In this document: piece by piece, positions 11,265 through 23,266 of the stretch
Numbering within the stretch: the first letter of the stretch is position 1
Layout of the letters: each line of letters opens with the position of its first letter
Assembly (NCBI GenBank): GCA_011037195.1
Contig: JAAEAF010001968.1
Span: 83,035 to 147,034, forward strand
Reading direction: 5' to 3'
DNA: 64,000 nt
Origin: Triatoma infestans
Lineage: Eukaryota; Arthropoda; Insecta; Hemiptera; Reduviidae
The notes under the pieces: model-generated
Seen by the model: only the letters and a program-made list of their open reading frames with translations
What the model was told of the DNA's origin: nothing
The model's database searches: none
Position numbers and translations under genes: made by a program

Positions 11265-12350
11265 ACTGAATTAACTCCAGGAAAAAACAGCCGATTTTCG
11301 GTCAACCGATTTTTCCTTCAAACTCAGAATTTTCACAATATATATTTAATTCTAATTAATAGTATTTAGATGATAGAATTATATAATAAATCAAAATAGC
11401 ACTTTAGAGGAAAACATTACTACGCAAAAAAATAGCAAAAAACAGAAAAAAATCAATTCCGTAAAGTGGTACTTCCGGTGGAAGAACATTGATAGATAAG
11501 TTCCTGTGTCGGATCTTATGGTGATAACCGCACGGAATGTCAATTTTAAACTTTCTGCAATTTTGCGTATTTGAGCTATGCCATTCACATAGCGGCACTT
11601 TAGAGGTCAACATAACCCTACCTCTCCCCAAAAGCCCGCTTAAATCAGTTTACCCGGAGAAATGTTTTATATAAAAGTTGTAGCTCTTTATATGTGTAGT
11701 TCACACACTTAGTTTAAAGAAAATCGTTGGAGACATTTTACAAAAATAAAATATTTTTGAAAACATGTTTCAGTAAAAACGCACTTCCGGTCATCTGATT
11801 TTCTTCAAACTCGGAATTTCAACAACATATTTAATTCTAATTAATATTATTTAGATGATAGAATTGTGTAATAAACTGAAATAGCACTTTAGAGGACAAC
11901 CTAACCCCACTCCTCCCCCAAAAGTGGCTTTAAATGCATTTTCCTGGAGAATAGTTTAAAACAAAATTGTAGATCTTTGTATGTGTAGTTGATATACCAA
12001 TTTTAAAGAAAATAGTTGGAGCCATTTTCGTGAAAATTGCAAAAGAGTGAAAAAAAGAGGATTTTGACAGGTAACGTACTGTCGGATCCCATGGTGATAC
12101 GTACGGAAGATCAAGTTTGAACTTTCTGTGATTTTTTATTTTTGAGCTATGCTGTTCACATACATACACACACACACACACAAACACACAACCACACAAC
12201 CATTTTCTAAAATCACTTTTATGGACTCAGGAACCATAAAACGTGTTTTTCCGGTAAAAAGCGTAACTGCGTTTCCGGTAAACTTTTAATAGAGATCAAA
12301 AATTTGACACGATTACAATACTTACTCTAACAGCAGTTAGAGAAAGGAAA
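11265..12350 (-). repeat. R1 modular repeat, rearranged copy
   Basis: Contains modules marked by ACTTTAGAGG, by the C-rich boxes at about 11620-11635 and 11905-11925, and by CACTTCCGG (11785-11793). Unusually, part of the terminal domain (TCGGATCTTATGGTGATA, 11511-11528) appears in the middle as well as in its normal place (12083-12110). After that come (AC)n at 12160-12195 and the distal end GATTACAATACTT at 12311-12323. The left end hairpin is missing. This looks like an internal duplication or two nested copies. Confidence 0.75.
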
Positions 12351-14150
12351 AAGAATAAGATAAAGTAAAGTAAAATAAAGTAAGATATAATAGAATTAGA
12401 GACCGCCAAATAATAAAACAAAACAGTATTCATTTAACAATAATTCAAACTTCTTATCTAAAGTTTTATTGCACAACTTTAATAATAATTAAAAAAAACA
12501 GTGTTTTACACTCATTGACCTATAAATGTTGAAAAAAAAATAGAAGTTTTTTTTCAACCGTTTAAACTTCATCTAGATATTCCCATGTTTATATATAATA
12601 ATATTGTAATTATTAACTTAAAAGAACACAGTTTACTGACTGGTTTTCAATAAAATTAGGTAATGTATATAAGATCTATAGAACTTGGGATTTGTAAAAC
12701 TTCCTGTAAGATAATTTAAATAACAGGTTACACGAGTACCACTTGCTACATAACCGATCGTAAATTAGGTGAAATTCAAAACATCATATCTCAATTATTT
12801 ACGTTATTTTTCCTTTTTTTATTTTTCTCATCTGGATATTTCATGTTGAAAATTTTAAAATAGATTTTATTATAAAGAGATTCATTTATCACATTCTTTT
12901 TATTGCGCTAATAAAATAGGTAATTTATTTAACAAGTCAATTGTAAAATTTTGCTTTATATCCAAGGAATATTTAATTTATTCAGCGAACTATTGAATGA
13001 ATTTAATAAAAAGTAAATAAAAAAATCAAAATATATTTATTGTTCTTCAAAACCAATTAATCATTTATCATGTTTTTGTTTTTTATTCGTTTTAACATTC
13101 TTGGCTAAGACAGATGCGCTTCTTCTTACCATGCGGTCTAACAAGGCTCGCCTGAACCTGAACCTCCTCTGCATTGCAAAAATAAATTATATTTTTATAA
13201 TTTTCCTTGTTTCTCATCACCGTAGAAATGTATACCAGTTATCAGTTTTTTCTTTTCTTTCAAATTGAATACAAATGAACACGTAAGTACCATTAGAAGA
13301 AGTCATGATCCACTGATTCATATTCACAATCAGCAACGTTTCAGATTTATCTAGAACCCAAGCATCCAGAATTTGTTATTTAATACCCTTGACAGCTACA
13401 AATTCACCTTCAAATGATCCTTTATATGGGGGGAAGAAGTCAGTAAATCACTATATAAGGGGAGCTAATTATAAGGTTAATTAAATCACCTCTGCTACTT
13501 GAAAATAATATATAATTGAAACAGTCTTATGGTTTAAAATAACAGGCATCTTTTTGTAAAGAAATTACAACTATGTTGTAACAGTGTAGTGGCTCGGCAC
13601 GTTGAATGATGACCGTACAATAATGAAGATGGCAATGAATATGCCAAAATGGTTTTTGTGACGGGCAAACAATGGGAATGCATTCTTTAATGATAAGAAG
13701 TTGGAAAGTAGACTTTGTTGGTATGTTCATCGTAAAGCGTAAGATTCACCCAATGAATGACGTACAAATATGAGGGCTACGGTTAGGAGTTATCCGAGAT
13801 GATTAGACTGCAACCTTATTTCAAATGTCCAAGAATCCAGAAACTAGTCTCCAGAAGGAATCCATGCTTGCATCCATACCTATATAGATTAAGCAATATT
13901 AATTAATGGGCTTAAGTGCACCAGTGACATTAAATTTTGCAACCGAGGAGGAAACAACGGCAAGGGAGATATAAAACTTAAATCCAACCCTTAAAAAATT
14001 ATGTTGTCCTAATAATTAGAGGTTCCAACGAAAAATGTTCTATAAAAGTGTAAAAAAATTCGAATTTAGCATTTTCGAAGATAAATTGTCTTAAATTTTA
14101 TGCCGGAAATGAAAATTCCCTAAATTCTGCCTCCAGCTATACTCTTGCGG
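12351..14150. other. AT-rich stretch, nothing recognised
   Basis: A short AAAGT-type repeat lies at 12360-12385. A 67-codon minus frame at 13527-13730 has no recognisable motif. The region 13400-13980 is less AT-extreme than its surroundings but carries stops in all frames. Confidence 0.4.
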
Positions 14151-14330
14151 AAGGGAAGGGATTAGCTCAACGGTAGCACGCTGGACTCCCTCGCGCAGGA
14201 TTCAAATCCAGCAGTCACTTATCATCAAGAAGTGTTATCTGTGTAACTACAAAACACAGTAGGGTCTGGAGGCCGCAATGGATCTAGGGCACTACAGGTG
14301 CCTCTTTCTAGCATCTGGCTTACGACGGTT
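14151..14330 (+). mobile_element. SINE1, divergent variant
   Basis: The head is well kept (GGGATTAGCTCAACGGTAGC, box B GGATTCAAATCC). The body is diverged: GTGTTATCTGTGTAACTA and GGTCTGGAGGCCGCAATG align to the SINE1 hairpin segment, and the usual 3' tail is not clear. Confidence 0.65.
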
Positions 14331-16660
14331 CGACTGTATTCATATTTTTCTTGTTTTTTACCTCTACAGAAATATCTATATAAATATATATAACTGGAGC
14401 AATAAACTTTATAAATAAAACTCATAATTAAGGAAACGTTTTTTTTTAATAACAAGACGAGAGTTGCATTACGATTCTAATTATTAGCCACATTCAGATA
14501 TAAAAATAAAATTCTATAACTCCTTTCAAAATACACAAAAAAAAAAAATGCTTCACCACAATTAAAAGAGTGATCACATAATCTCTTTCAAAATCATGTA
14601 AAAACGTGTTTCCCGCATCAGAATCAAAATCTTGTCTAGAGCAACCGGTTACATTATGTATAATGCACACGTCATGGCAGAAGTTACACCAGATGTACCT
14701 GTTGTCTTTTTTTTCTTGTTCCTTTTTATCTTTTTATTTATTTATTTATTTATTTATTTTTTTGGCCAAATTCTTTTTAAGTTTAAATTTCCGGTATTTA
14801 TTTTTTTAAAGCGACTATCTTACAATTCAATCCAGAAATCTGCATCCTCTTGTTTTTTATAAATAAATTTATTACAATTTAAAAATAAGTTGCATCATTA
14901 TTAGTATTGATTTCATAACTTCAATCCGGAAATGTCAGCAGTATAATTTTCTCAGGTTGACTTTTTAATTTTATAGTTTGACGAAATAAATAAAGTTTCT
15001 TCAGAGAAATGGTTGCAAAAATAATATTTTTTTTTTTTTATATTGTTTGTATATTCGAATATTATAAACATAACTTTAATATTGTGACCAGTAAATAATA
15101 AACAAATAATATGTGACAAACAATATTAAAGTCCAAATTAAATGTCCCCCGAGATGTAATGAGGGGGGTGATGTGTTTGTTTTTACATTTATGTAGGAAT
15201 AATAATTTGATTATATAATTTCTAATTCTAAGAACTAAATTATGTTAGAGAGAATTATATTTGTGAGAGGGAAGGTTATTTTCTTTTATATTATTTAATA
15301 ACATTCCATAACTAGCAGTAGATAAGAGAAATAATTTCTCTTGCTATTATTTCTTTATAAAAGTTCTTCTTACTCTTATATTCGTTTTACTGTACTTATA
15401 TCCGGAAAAGAATCGACTAGAAACACAGGTACTTTTATTACAATACCTTTTAAATTTACTATTTTGGAATATTATTGGAATTGTTTATGTAATTTGTTTC
15501 CTACGATATATTCTTTCATTTTTCGTATAGTAAAAGGGTTGAGATAAATTCATTATATTTGATATAATGCGTAATTTTTCGTTTAAGTTATTTTGATGTA
15601 TTTTTTTTTTTTTTTAATATACACGCTGAGGGCAGTCTCCGAGCTCACGCTTATACCTGCCTGGTATTTGGTTATATACAACCAGTTGGCTTAACCTTCG
15701 TTGAAAAGCTTACACTCTAAAAATAAATAAACTTAGTATCTTGAATTTTAACTTCAGCCAAGCTTACTTAGCTTTATCCAATACAATATTTCTTCAAGAA
15801 ATTTTCATATATTTTTCCTTAACATCTAAGGTTATATGCTTATCTTCAAGATCCATAATTTCAGCATTTGTGAATATCTTTTTTTTCCCCCAGCTCCAAT
15901 AGCCCTTCAACTGAGGAGTTTATTATTCTGTCTGTGCTCATCATGATTTCAAGCATTTAATTTTAAAATTCAAAATATTGATTTAATATTTATTATTTAC
16001 CTGTGAGAGTATTACCGCTGGGTAGCTTCTTTCCTCCAACTAATCACGTCATTCATCATCACACATCATCATATTCACTTATTATATTTATTTATGTAGA
16101 TTGTGAATTCCAAATAAATAAATAAAAAATATTTATTATTATCATTATTATTATTATTATTATGTAATGTAAAGACAATAGCAATTTGAAGTTGATTACA
16201 TAAAATAGATATGAAACAATTAAATTAAAAAGAAGAAACACTAAGAAGAAAATATAATCATGCAAAGAAACTAGCAAACAATTTATAATAAATTTAGGTC
16301 AATTTTGTTGATAAACACCATGAATTGAACCATGTTTATTGAATTTTGAGATCAACAAACTCGGAATCGCTGGCCATCCTTCTCCTTCCTGAATCACCTC
16401 CTTTATCAATTCCGCTCTAATTTCAAAAAATGGGCAGTCGAAAATTATATGGTGCCACTTTTGGGCAACCAAGCTATTACAAGCATATCCAGGGCTGTTT
16501 ATTGTTTTAAATCTAAATAAATATTGTAGGAAAAATTAAAACTTGCTTTTTGGTACTCAAACAACTAAGCCGAACTCCTAGCCATCCTTAAGGCGATTGA
16601 ATTGATAGAGATGATAGCGTCTAGTTTTCCAAAGACAAGGACTGCTGAGATAATAATATT
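14331..16660. other. AT-rich stretch with simple repeats
   Basis: Contains a (TTTA)n run at 14733-14760 and an (ATT)n run at 16137-16163. Frames at 14606-14862 and 15341-15547 are low-complexity or unrecognised and not called as genes. Confidence 0.4.
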
Positions 16661-16661
16661 T

Positions 16662-16874
16662 TTTTTTAATTTAAGGCGCTTCAACATCTATGGTCATTAG
16701 CGCCCGGAGCCTTCTCAGTACACTGCGGAGTTCTCTTGCTACAGACAGTACTGTCCATCAACGAACAGTGAGCTGTAGAGGCTCGTAGGAAGAAAAAAAA
16801 TCTAAGGGCAGCAGTGGACTCGAGCCCGGGACCACCGCGTGGGAGTCCAACGCTCTAACCACTTAGCTAATTCC
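16662..16874 (-). mobile_element. SINE1, full length
   Basis: The minus strand reads head TTAGCTAAGTGGTTAGAGCG, box B GGGCTCGAGTCC region, AGATTTTTTTTCTTCC, the ACTGT...ACAGT hairpin, CTGAGAAGGCTCCGGGCGC and the CGCCTTAAATT tail, followed by a poly-A (poly-T at 16660-16668 on the given strand). The middle of the body has lost about 15 bases compared with 57893-58138. Confidence 0.85.
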
Positions 16875-16879
16875 TCCTC

Positions 16880-17685
16880 AGTAAATAATTATGTTTACAT
16901 ATTTGAAAATTGTAAAAAAAAAATTAACGTTTACCAATAAAATATTAAGAATTAACTTAAGTTTAAGAATAAGAGGGTGTCGTTTTTGTGACTTGTTATA
17001 AGTTGGAAGTGACCTAATTCTCTTAAACCGATCGGTGCTTGGAATTTGCATAGTTCAAGAACATATTAGATTAGTGCTTTAGAAGAATGACCCCCTTGAA
17101 AAGTATGTTTGCTAATTCCCTCCGTCCACCCATGTGATAGGTAAAATAACTAAAGACTATCTGCAAAAAAAAAAGTTTGCCGAATGATACAAAGACCTAC
17201 TATTACTCGCAAATTATAGAAGTTTTTTCTTTACTAAAATGATACAGCCAAAAATATGAAAAATTCAAATTGCCTTTCGATTTATTAATTTCTGCATACC
17301 TATTTGTCCAAGGAAGAATTGCTTCAAATTTGCCCGAGATTTTTACAAGACATATTAATGAATGTTCCCTATTTTGCATAAATCAACTTCACTTCAAATG
17401 ACTTCATTTAGTTTTTCAAGGAGGAATTACTTTCTTATGATTTTTTTTTTTCAGTGATTCTCTTGAAAAGTTATCTTTCATTTTTGGATAAAAAAAAAAA
17501 TTGCCAGTTTTCAATTGAAATTGTAGGGTTTTATTAAAGAGATTTATTATCACGAATATCCCAAGTATAAGCTATTCACTAGGTTCTCTGGTTTGCTATA
17601 AATATATAGTTCTTTAATCAACTTTAATTGAAGTATATTTCTGAAAAAAAAAAAAACTAATCGTAACCCATCATTAATAATAGTA
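16880..17685. other. AT-rich stretch, nothing recognised
   Basis: Homopolymer-rich. Phrases such as TCTTGAAAAGTTATC and repeated TTCAA words suggest an old transposon flank, but no family could be assigned. Confidence 0.35.
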
Positions 17686-17689
17686 ACCC

Positions 17690-18380
17690 GGATTCAATGT
17701 CAAGAAAATTCCTTCAGTTTAGATGTCAAGAATTCTTGAACTGCCCCGATGCCTTATTCGACTTCATTAAATCATCGACCGCGAAGATAAGGAGCTATTG
17801 ATCGAAACAAATCAGGTTGCGAGATCAGGACTGAACGTAATTTCAACTTAATTTCTTGAATTTCTTGCAGGATCAAATTCGATGTATAGGACCGTCCAGT
17901 ATCCTGTTGGAACAATAGCCGTTTTAGTTCAGTAAGGCCGAGCATGGTTGAGCTAGAGCTCCATACATTCGTTCCAACTTTTCATAATAGAATCAACAGG
18001 CTGACCAGCTGGAAAAATTCAAAGTATTGACCATTTTTTCTCGATCAATGGCGTTTCGTAATGGTCTAAGCTGCCCGGTCATGCTTAACCACTGCACTAT
18101 GGATTAGATCCAATTTTCAACAAGTGTAACAATTCGTTTGATGAAATTGTAACCTAGTCGATTTTCGAGTAACGTTCGGCTGCTTTTCAAAAGATGTTAA
18201 GCTTGTGCAGGCTCAGATCATGAGTTTCATACCTGCATGCTCGTTTTTTTTTCCCAACGTGTGGAGATGTCGGTTTATGTCGATCATCCTAATTCTGATG
18301 ATAATTAGAGGGTAATATTGCTTGGGGCCGACTCTACAGATTCGGGCAGATTTTAATAATTAATTCAAGAAGGTCGTTAC
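17690..18380 (-). pseudogene. mariner transposase relic (DD34D type)
   Basis: Many stops and frameshifts, but ordered mariner landmarks remain on the minus strand. They are NRHLHTLGKKKRACRYE (cf. the ISRHLHTLGK..WVPH region), RMYGALAQ followed by the LFQQD catalytic block (about 17935), PDLFRS where SPDLAPSDYHLFRSL is expected (about 17810), and a C-terminal AVQEFLTSK. In live mariners the transposase cuts at TA sites with a DDD triad; here only the second and possibly third Asp regions are readable. No terminal inverted repeats were identified. SINE1 and the DD41D element lie just beyond its 5' side. Confidence 0.6.
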
Positions 18381-18507
18381 CAACTTTACTTTCTTTCCAT
18401 CCTTGTGCCTCGTTTGTGCAATTCTGGAACCAACGTAAGCAGATCGTTCATTCAGGATCTTTTTCCTTACAATCTCAAAAATTTTCCGGGTAAATTTGAC
18501 TGAGATT

Positions 18508-18712
18508 TTTTTTAGGAGATATTGCACTACAACCTGAAAGATCTATTGTGCCTCCAGAGCCTTCTCCAGGAAGTTTTCTCTAACTACAGATAACATTGAC
18601 CACCATTACGTGAGCTGTAGAGACTCCTAAAATGAGAAAACTAAGGGCATTACTGGATTCAAACCCAGCACCTCCGCGTAGAAGACCAGCGCTTTACCAC
18701 TGGAGCGCTTCC
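18508..18712 (-). mobile_element. SINE1 subfamily b (alternative 3' end)
   Basis: Head and central body are SINE1, but the 3' end is different. On the given strand it starts AGGAGATATTGCACTACAAC and CTGAAAGATCTATTGTG rather than the CGCCTTAAATT tail. The copy at 51963-52204 has the same alternative end, so this is a subfamily and not damage to one copy. It stops 12 bp short of the DD41D element. Confidence 0.75.
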
Positions 18713-18725
18713 ATTTGAGTATATA

Positions 18726-19252
18726 CAGGGTGACCAGAGTTATATGCTCCACCCACTTTTTTTTTAAACGGCGGGAAATTTCGAAAAAATAGAAAACACG
18801 TATTTAATCATTTTTAGTCTAGTTTATTTTCAGTGATTGATCCATTTTTTTATACCCCAATATCCCGAGATACAGCATCCAACTTTTTTTTTTCAAATGG
18901 AACATTATATTTTTTTTTGCATATTTTTATAGTAATTGAGCCTCTAAAAAAATAAAAAATTTAAAATCGGTTAGGTTTTTCAAAAGTTATGGTAATTTAA
19001 AATATGAAAAACAAATTTCAGTTTAATGTCAAAATTACCTAATTTTTTCTTTAAAGAAGCTCTTCAAACTGGGCACCATCAACGGATAGCAAGCCAAAGC
19101 TCTGGACTCCCACGCTCTGTTTGTAGCAGCACTTAGGTGGCAAAGTCAACATCTAGGCAGGCTAGAGTTATTCGACGTTCCAGATCTTCGACTGAAGCCA
19201 CGGGATTAAGGTTACTGTACACTTTATTTTTTAGATATCCCCACAAAAAATA
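18726..19252. repeat. left arm of 525-bp inverted duplication
   Basis: Pairs with 19670-20194. Contains the terminal repeat, about 300 bp of untranslated sequence and the last ~40 codons of transposase in minus orientation. Confidence 0.85.
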
Positions 19253-19667
19253 GTCCATTGGGGTTAAGTCCGGAGGTCGAGGTGGCCATTGGATCGGACC
19301 ATGAGTTCCTAACCACTTTTCGTGGAAATTTCTGTCCAGGTAACGTCGAACAACTCTCGCATTATGTGCCGGGCAACCATCTTGTTGAAAATACATATCT
19401 AACCGACGTTTTAGAGGAACATCTTCAAGCAAAACTGGCAAAATGTCTCTTAAAAAAGTTAGATACCTTTCACCAGTTAAGTTCCCTCTGTAGAAGTATG
19501 GGCCGATTAGTTGGTTTCCTCAAACTCCACACCAAACATTTGTAGAAAAAATAACCTAATGGCGTGTGGCGAAGGTAACTTGTGGATTTTCTTCTGCCCA
19601 TATTCTAAAGTTCCAACGATTAAGAAGGCCATTGTTGGTAAACTTTCATTCATCAGTCCATAAAATT
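19133..19667 (-). pseudogene. IS630/Tc1/mariner transposase fragment, DD41D triad
   Basis: A minus frame of 102 codons (19133-19441) plus about 75 more codons in the same frame upstream with three stops. First catalytic Asp region: LWTDE at about 19650. Second: FQQDGCPAHNA. Third: PPDLTPMDYFLWGYLKNKVY. Counting from the second Asp to the Asp of PMD gives 41 residues between, so DD41D, a Tc1/mariner group known from insects. The N-terminal helix-turn-helix DNA-binding half is absent, replaced by the inverted copy of the 3' end. The protein would lack end binding, so the element could only have moved by help in trans. Confidence 0.8.
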
Positions 19668-19669
19668 GT

Positions 19670-20194
19670 GTATTTTTTGTGGGGATATCTAAAAAATAAA
19701 GTATACAGTAACCTTAATCCCATGACTTCAGTCGAAGATATGGAACGTCGAATAACTCTAGCCTGCCTAGATGTTGACTTTGCCACCTAAGTGCTGCTAC
19801 AAACAGAGCGTGGGAGTCCAGAGCTTTGGCTTGCCTATCCGTTGATGGTGCCCAGTTTGAAGAGCTTCTTAAAGAAAAAATAAGGTAATTTTGACATTAA
19901 ACTGAAATTTGTTTTTCATATTTTAAATTGCCATTAACTTTTGAAAAACCTAACCGATTTTAAATTTTTTTTTTTTAGGCTCAATTACTATAAAAATATG
20001 GAAAAAAAAATATAATGTTCCATTTGCAAAAAAAAAGTTGGATGCTGTATCTCGGGATATTGGGATATAAAAAAATGGTTCAATCACTGAAAATAAACTA
20101 GACTAAAAATGATTAAATACGTGTTTTCTATTTTTTCGAAATTTCCCGCCGTTTAAAAAAAAAGTGGGTGGAGCATATAACTCTGGTCACCCTA
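19670..20194. repeat. right arm of 525-bp inverted duplication
   Basis: An inverted copy of 18726-19252 with a small number of base changes. In plus orientation 19674-19790 re-encodes the transposase C-terminus (YFLWGYLKNKVY onward). That the reading frame end is duplicated shows the arm was copied from the 3' part of an ordinary element. Confidence 0.85.
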
Positions 20195-20199
20195 TATAT

Positions 20200-21090
20200 A
20201 CCATAGCCATGTTTAATAAATGAAACTTAAAACGAAACTGAGAAGAAATGAAAATTCATTAGTGGTAAAGGATTAAGATAAAACTTCTCAATTTAGTTTC
20301 AGAAACATAATTTAAGTATTCAGTGATCAGTAAACGTCAAATAACTTGAAAAACTGACTTTGTTTTTTTTTTTAATTTTCCATTTTTATGCAAATTATGT
20401 ATGAACGAAGAACTTTTAAACTATTGTGTTTAATGCGAAGTGGTTCATTTAAAATTATACAAAATATTGAAATCTTGATATTTTCTTCAAAGTTATTTGC
20501 TAAAATTAACATCATACCAGTTTTTATGAGTAAATAAATAATATGGAAGATTCATCAATGAAAAAAATTTAAACCCCAGGAAACAAATAAAAAAAAATTC
20601 TAATTTATGATGAAATATTTTAATTATTTAATACCCTTAAAGCATAAGAATATTCTTCAAAGAGATCTCGTAATAGATTAAAAATATTGTAGTGAAAGAA
20701 TATAATCATATGACAATATTATTATAATGAAAGGTCAACAACATTACGTAGAAATATCTAGAGTGGTCAGTGAAAGGAAGCCCGGTATCAAGTAATACAT
20801 GCTGGGAAGCCATCTAAATGCGTATTGGTTCAACCAGATTGTTGTTGGATTTGTTTAATAAAAAAATAAAAATAAAAACCGACGAAGAACGGGACGCTGA
20901 CTAAATAGCAAGTAGAAAGTAAAATCTAGACAAGTATTTATCTATTTTATTCAGTCTACCGTGTATGTTCAACTCACTATCGATGTCTTACCTACCTCAA
21001 TAATATTGTTTTTGATTTAGTGTATTAGTGTTTTATAAAATTGTTTATCATAATTTAAGCTCAGCATATTTTTTTTATTTTGAATTTTTT
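20200..21090. other. AT-rich stretch, nothing recognised
   Basis: No recognisable frame, repeat or RNA signal. Confidence 0.45.
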
Positions 21091-21094
21091 AACT

Positions 21095-21690
21095 TCACTT
21101 CCTGCTGTACGAGGAAGAAGTATTGCGTTCGTATATAATTTTTGAATTTAGGTTTACTGCGGAATTATATCTTTTGCAGTCCTTTAAACTCGAAAAATAT
21201 GTTTAGCGATTGATGTGTTGGATGTATTAAACTTAAGAAAGTTTTTTTTATTTTTCACAGATTTCTCAAAAAGAAAAAACGACTTCCAACGATTTTGTTC
21301 AAACTTTGTAAATATGTAATAGAAACTTTTACCTAGAAAAAGGATTTAACAAGATTTTTGGGATTTTACGGAATTAATAATCCCAGACATTCCTATAAAG
21401 AAATACTTCCAAGTATTAGCTTCAACTAATATATATGGAAATTAAACATTTTTAAAATATAAGATTAAAAGAACATTCTCATAATGTGTTTTTTAGCTCC
21501 AATAGAAACCTAAAGATTCTCCTCAAACTTGGTATTCATTATTATTTATCCTTGTTACTTCCATTTGGAACCTGGAAATTGATTTTAGCCAGGTTTTAGG
21601 GAGTAGAGACTTTAGGTTTCCCTCATACCAGCAAAATCTAATCAGAATTGAATCAGAATTGCCCATGTATGGAACTTCCTGTTATTATTC
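21095..21690 (+). repeat. R1 modular repeat, strongly diverged copy
   Basis: Opens with CACTTCCTGCTGTACGAGGA and AGTATTGCGTTCGTA, which align to the R1 left end, then TTTCACAGATTTCTCAAAAA and CGATTTTGTTCAAACTT, which align to a module. It lies directly before the well-kept copy at 21697. Confidence 0.55.
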
Positions 21691-21696
21691 TTTTTC

Positions 21697-22690
21697 ACTT
21701 TCTCTTACTCCTAGTAAGAGGAAGTATTGTAATCGTGTCAGATTTTCGACATCGAGTTTTCACCGGAAATATACGTTTTGAGGTCCCCTGAGTCCAAAAA
21801 AGTGGTTTTTAGTAAATGGTCTTGTGTGTGTGTGTGTGTGTATGTGTATATGTGAACAGCATAGCTCAAAAATGAAAACCGTAGAAAATTGAAACTTGAT
21901 ATTCCGTTTAGGTATCACCATGGAATCCGACAGTACGTTATCTGTCAAAATTCCTCAAGCGGAAGTACCACTTTACTAGTTACTTTTTTTTAATTTTTGC
22001 GATTTTCTCAAAAATTGCTCCGACGATTTTCTTCAAACTTGGGTATCAACCACATATACAAAGAGCCTACAACTTCTATTTGAAATATTTCTCCGGGAAA
22101 ATTCATTTAAGGGCACTTCCGGAGGAGGGGTGGGGTTAAGTTTTCATCTAAAGTGCTATTTCAGTTTATTAGACAATTCTGTGTTCTTAATAATGTTAAT
22201 TAGAATTGAATATATTGTTGAAATTCCGAGTTTGAAACAATCGGATAACCGGAAGTGCGTTTGTTTTAACACTTTACTAAATGATTTTTTTCACTTTTTC
22301 GCGATTTTCTCAAAAATGGCTACGACAATTTTTTTGAAACTTCTTATATAAAACTAAACATGCAAAGATCTACATCTTTTATTTAAAACATTTCTCAGTG
22401 AAAATTCATTTAAAGGCACTTTTAGGGGAGAGGTAGGGTTACAGCTTTCTCTAAATTGCTATCATAGTTGATTATACAATTCTATCATCCAAACAAAATT
22501 AATTAGAAATAAATAGATGACCAAATTCCGAGTTTTAAGAAAATTAGTAAACCGGAAGTGCACTTTTACTTAAATGTTTTTTCAATTTTTGACGAATTTC
22601 AATAAAATTTGATACACTAACTATAAAATTTGTCAATTATAATTTTGAGAACTGGAGTAAGAGAAAGTTGTGTGAGTGTTTCACACCAGA
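21697..22690 (+). repeat. R1 modular repeat, reference two-module copy
   Basis: Left end ACTTTCTCTTACTCC (21697-21711) is the inverse of GGAGTAAGAGAAAGT at 22654-22668. Order: left end, GTAATCGTGTCA, TTCACCGGAAATATACG, (GT)n at 21822-21845, CATAGCTCAAAAATG, TCACCATGG box. Two modules of about 300 bp follow, each starting near a CGGAAGT box (21960, 22250, with a closing one at 22555) and holding a G-rich GGAGGGGTGGGG segment and TAATTAGAA. Then come GGAGTAAGAGAAAGT and a hairpin GTGTGAGTGTTTCACAC (22670-22686) before CCAGATTTTT. Frames inside are not conserved between copies, so it is non-coding. Confidence 0.8.
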
Positions 22691-22694
22691 TTTT

Positions 22695-23265
22695 TGTTTT
22701 TAACTCCAGAAATCTCAACATATATTTCCAATGAAAACCGAAAACTCTTTCGCAAAAATTTCACGAAATATACGTTTCCAATTTTCCTCTTAAAACAATA
22801 ATTGGAAAAAGTAAAAACATTTATCATCAAAACTATCTGTTCTACTACATACTTATTTATACTTCCATTTTACAATCTTTACTATTTTAACCTATTCCAG
22901 TTTTGTCTTCATAACCTAAACAAAAGAAATTATTACTTCCAGAAATAAAAATTGTAATAAAACAAAAATCGTAAATTAGAAATTAGTTTCATAAAATAAA
23001 AAAAACATGGATCGCGTGCATATATTAATATATAGAACTGGTAATTAATTTCTAATTACAGACTTCTCAATCACCTCCTCCTTCATCTAAATTTTCGATG
23101 TCAAGGAATATAAAATTACAATTAATCCAAAAACCTACTTAAAAACCAGGGACAAATTCAGCAATTACAACAGAAGATCTTGTCAAATGGGCGACTTCAC
23201 TATGGCTTGATTGTATGCTGAAAAAAAAAATCAGAATTTTATTCAATGATAACTAATAATCAATC
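22695..23265. other. AT-rich stretch, nothing recognised
   Basis: The first 60 bp (ATATTTCCAATGAAAACCG) resemble the R1 left end in passing. No other signal. Confidence 0.4.
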
Positions 23266-23266
23266 A

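Larger units (their letters stand above)
18726..20194 (-). mobile_element. mariner-type DD41D transposon with inverted-duplicated ends
   Basis: Flanked by TA. The left end begins CAGGGTGACCAGAGTTATAT and the right end is its inverted copy (ATAACTCTGGTCACCC). The inverted similarity does not stop after a usual terminal repeat: it runs about 525 bp (18726-19252 against 19670-20194) and includes the 3' coding part of the transposase. Only the 417-bp centre is single copy. The result is a large fold-back element. A similar left end occurs at 63819 near the window edge. Confidence 0.85.

Noticed and set aside
11040..11369. Overlapping frames of 65-77 codons on both strands
   Set aside because: They run through a SINE1 and an R1 copy and are not open in other copies of those repeats.
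18726..20194. Inverted repeat as two separate insertions head to head
   Set aside because: Only one pair of TA-flanked ends exists and the single-copy centre continues the transposase frame into the left arm, so it is one rearranged element.
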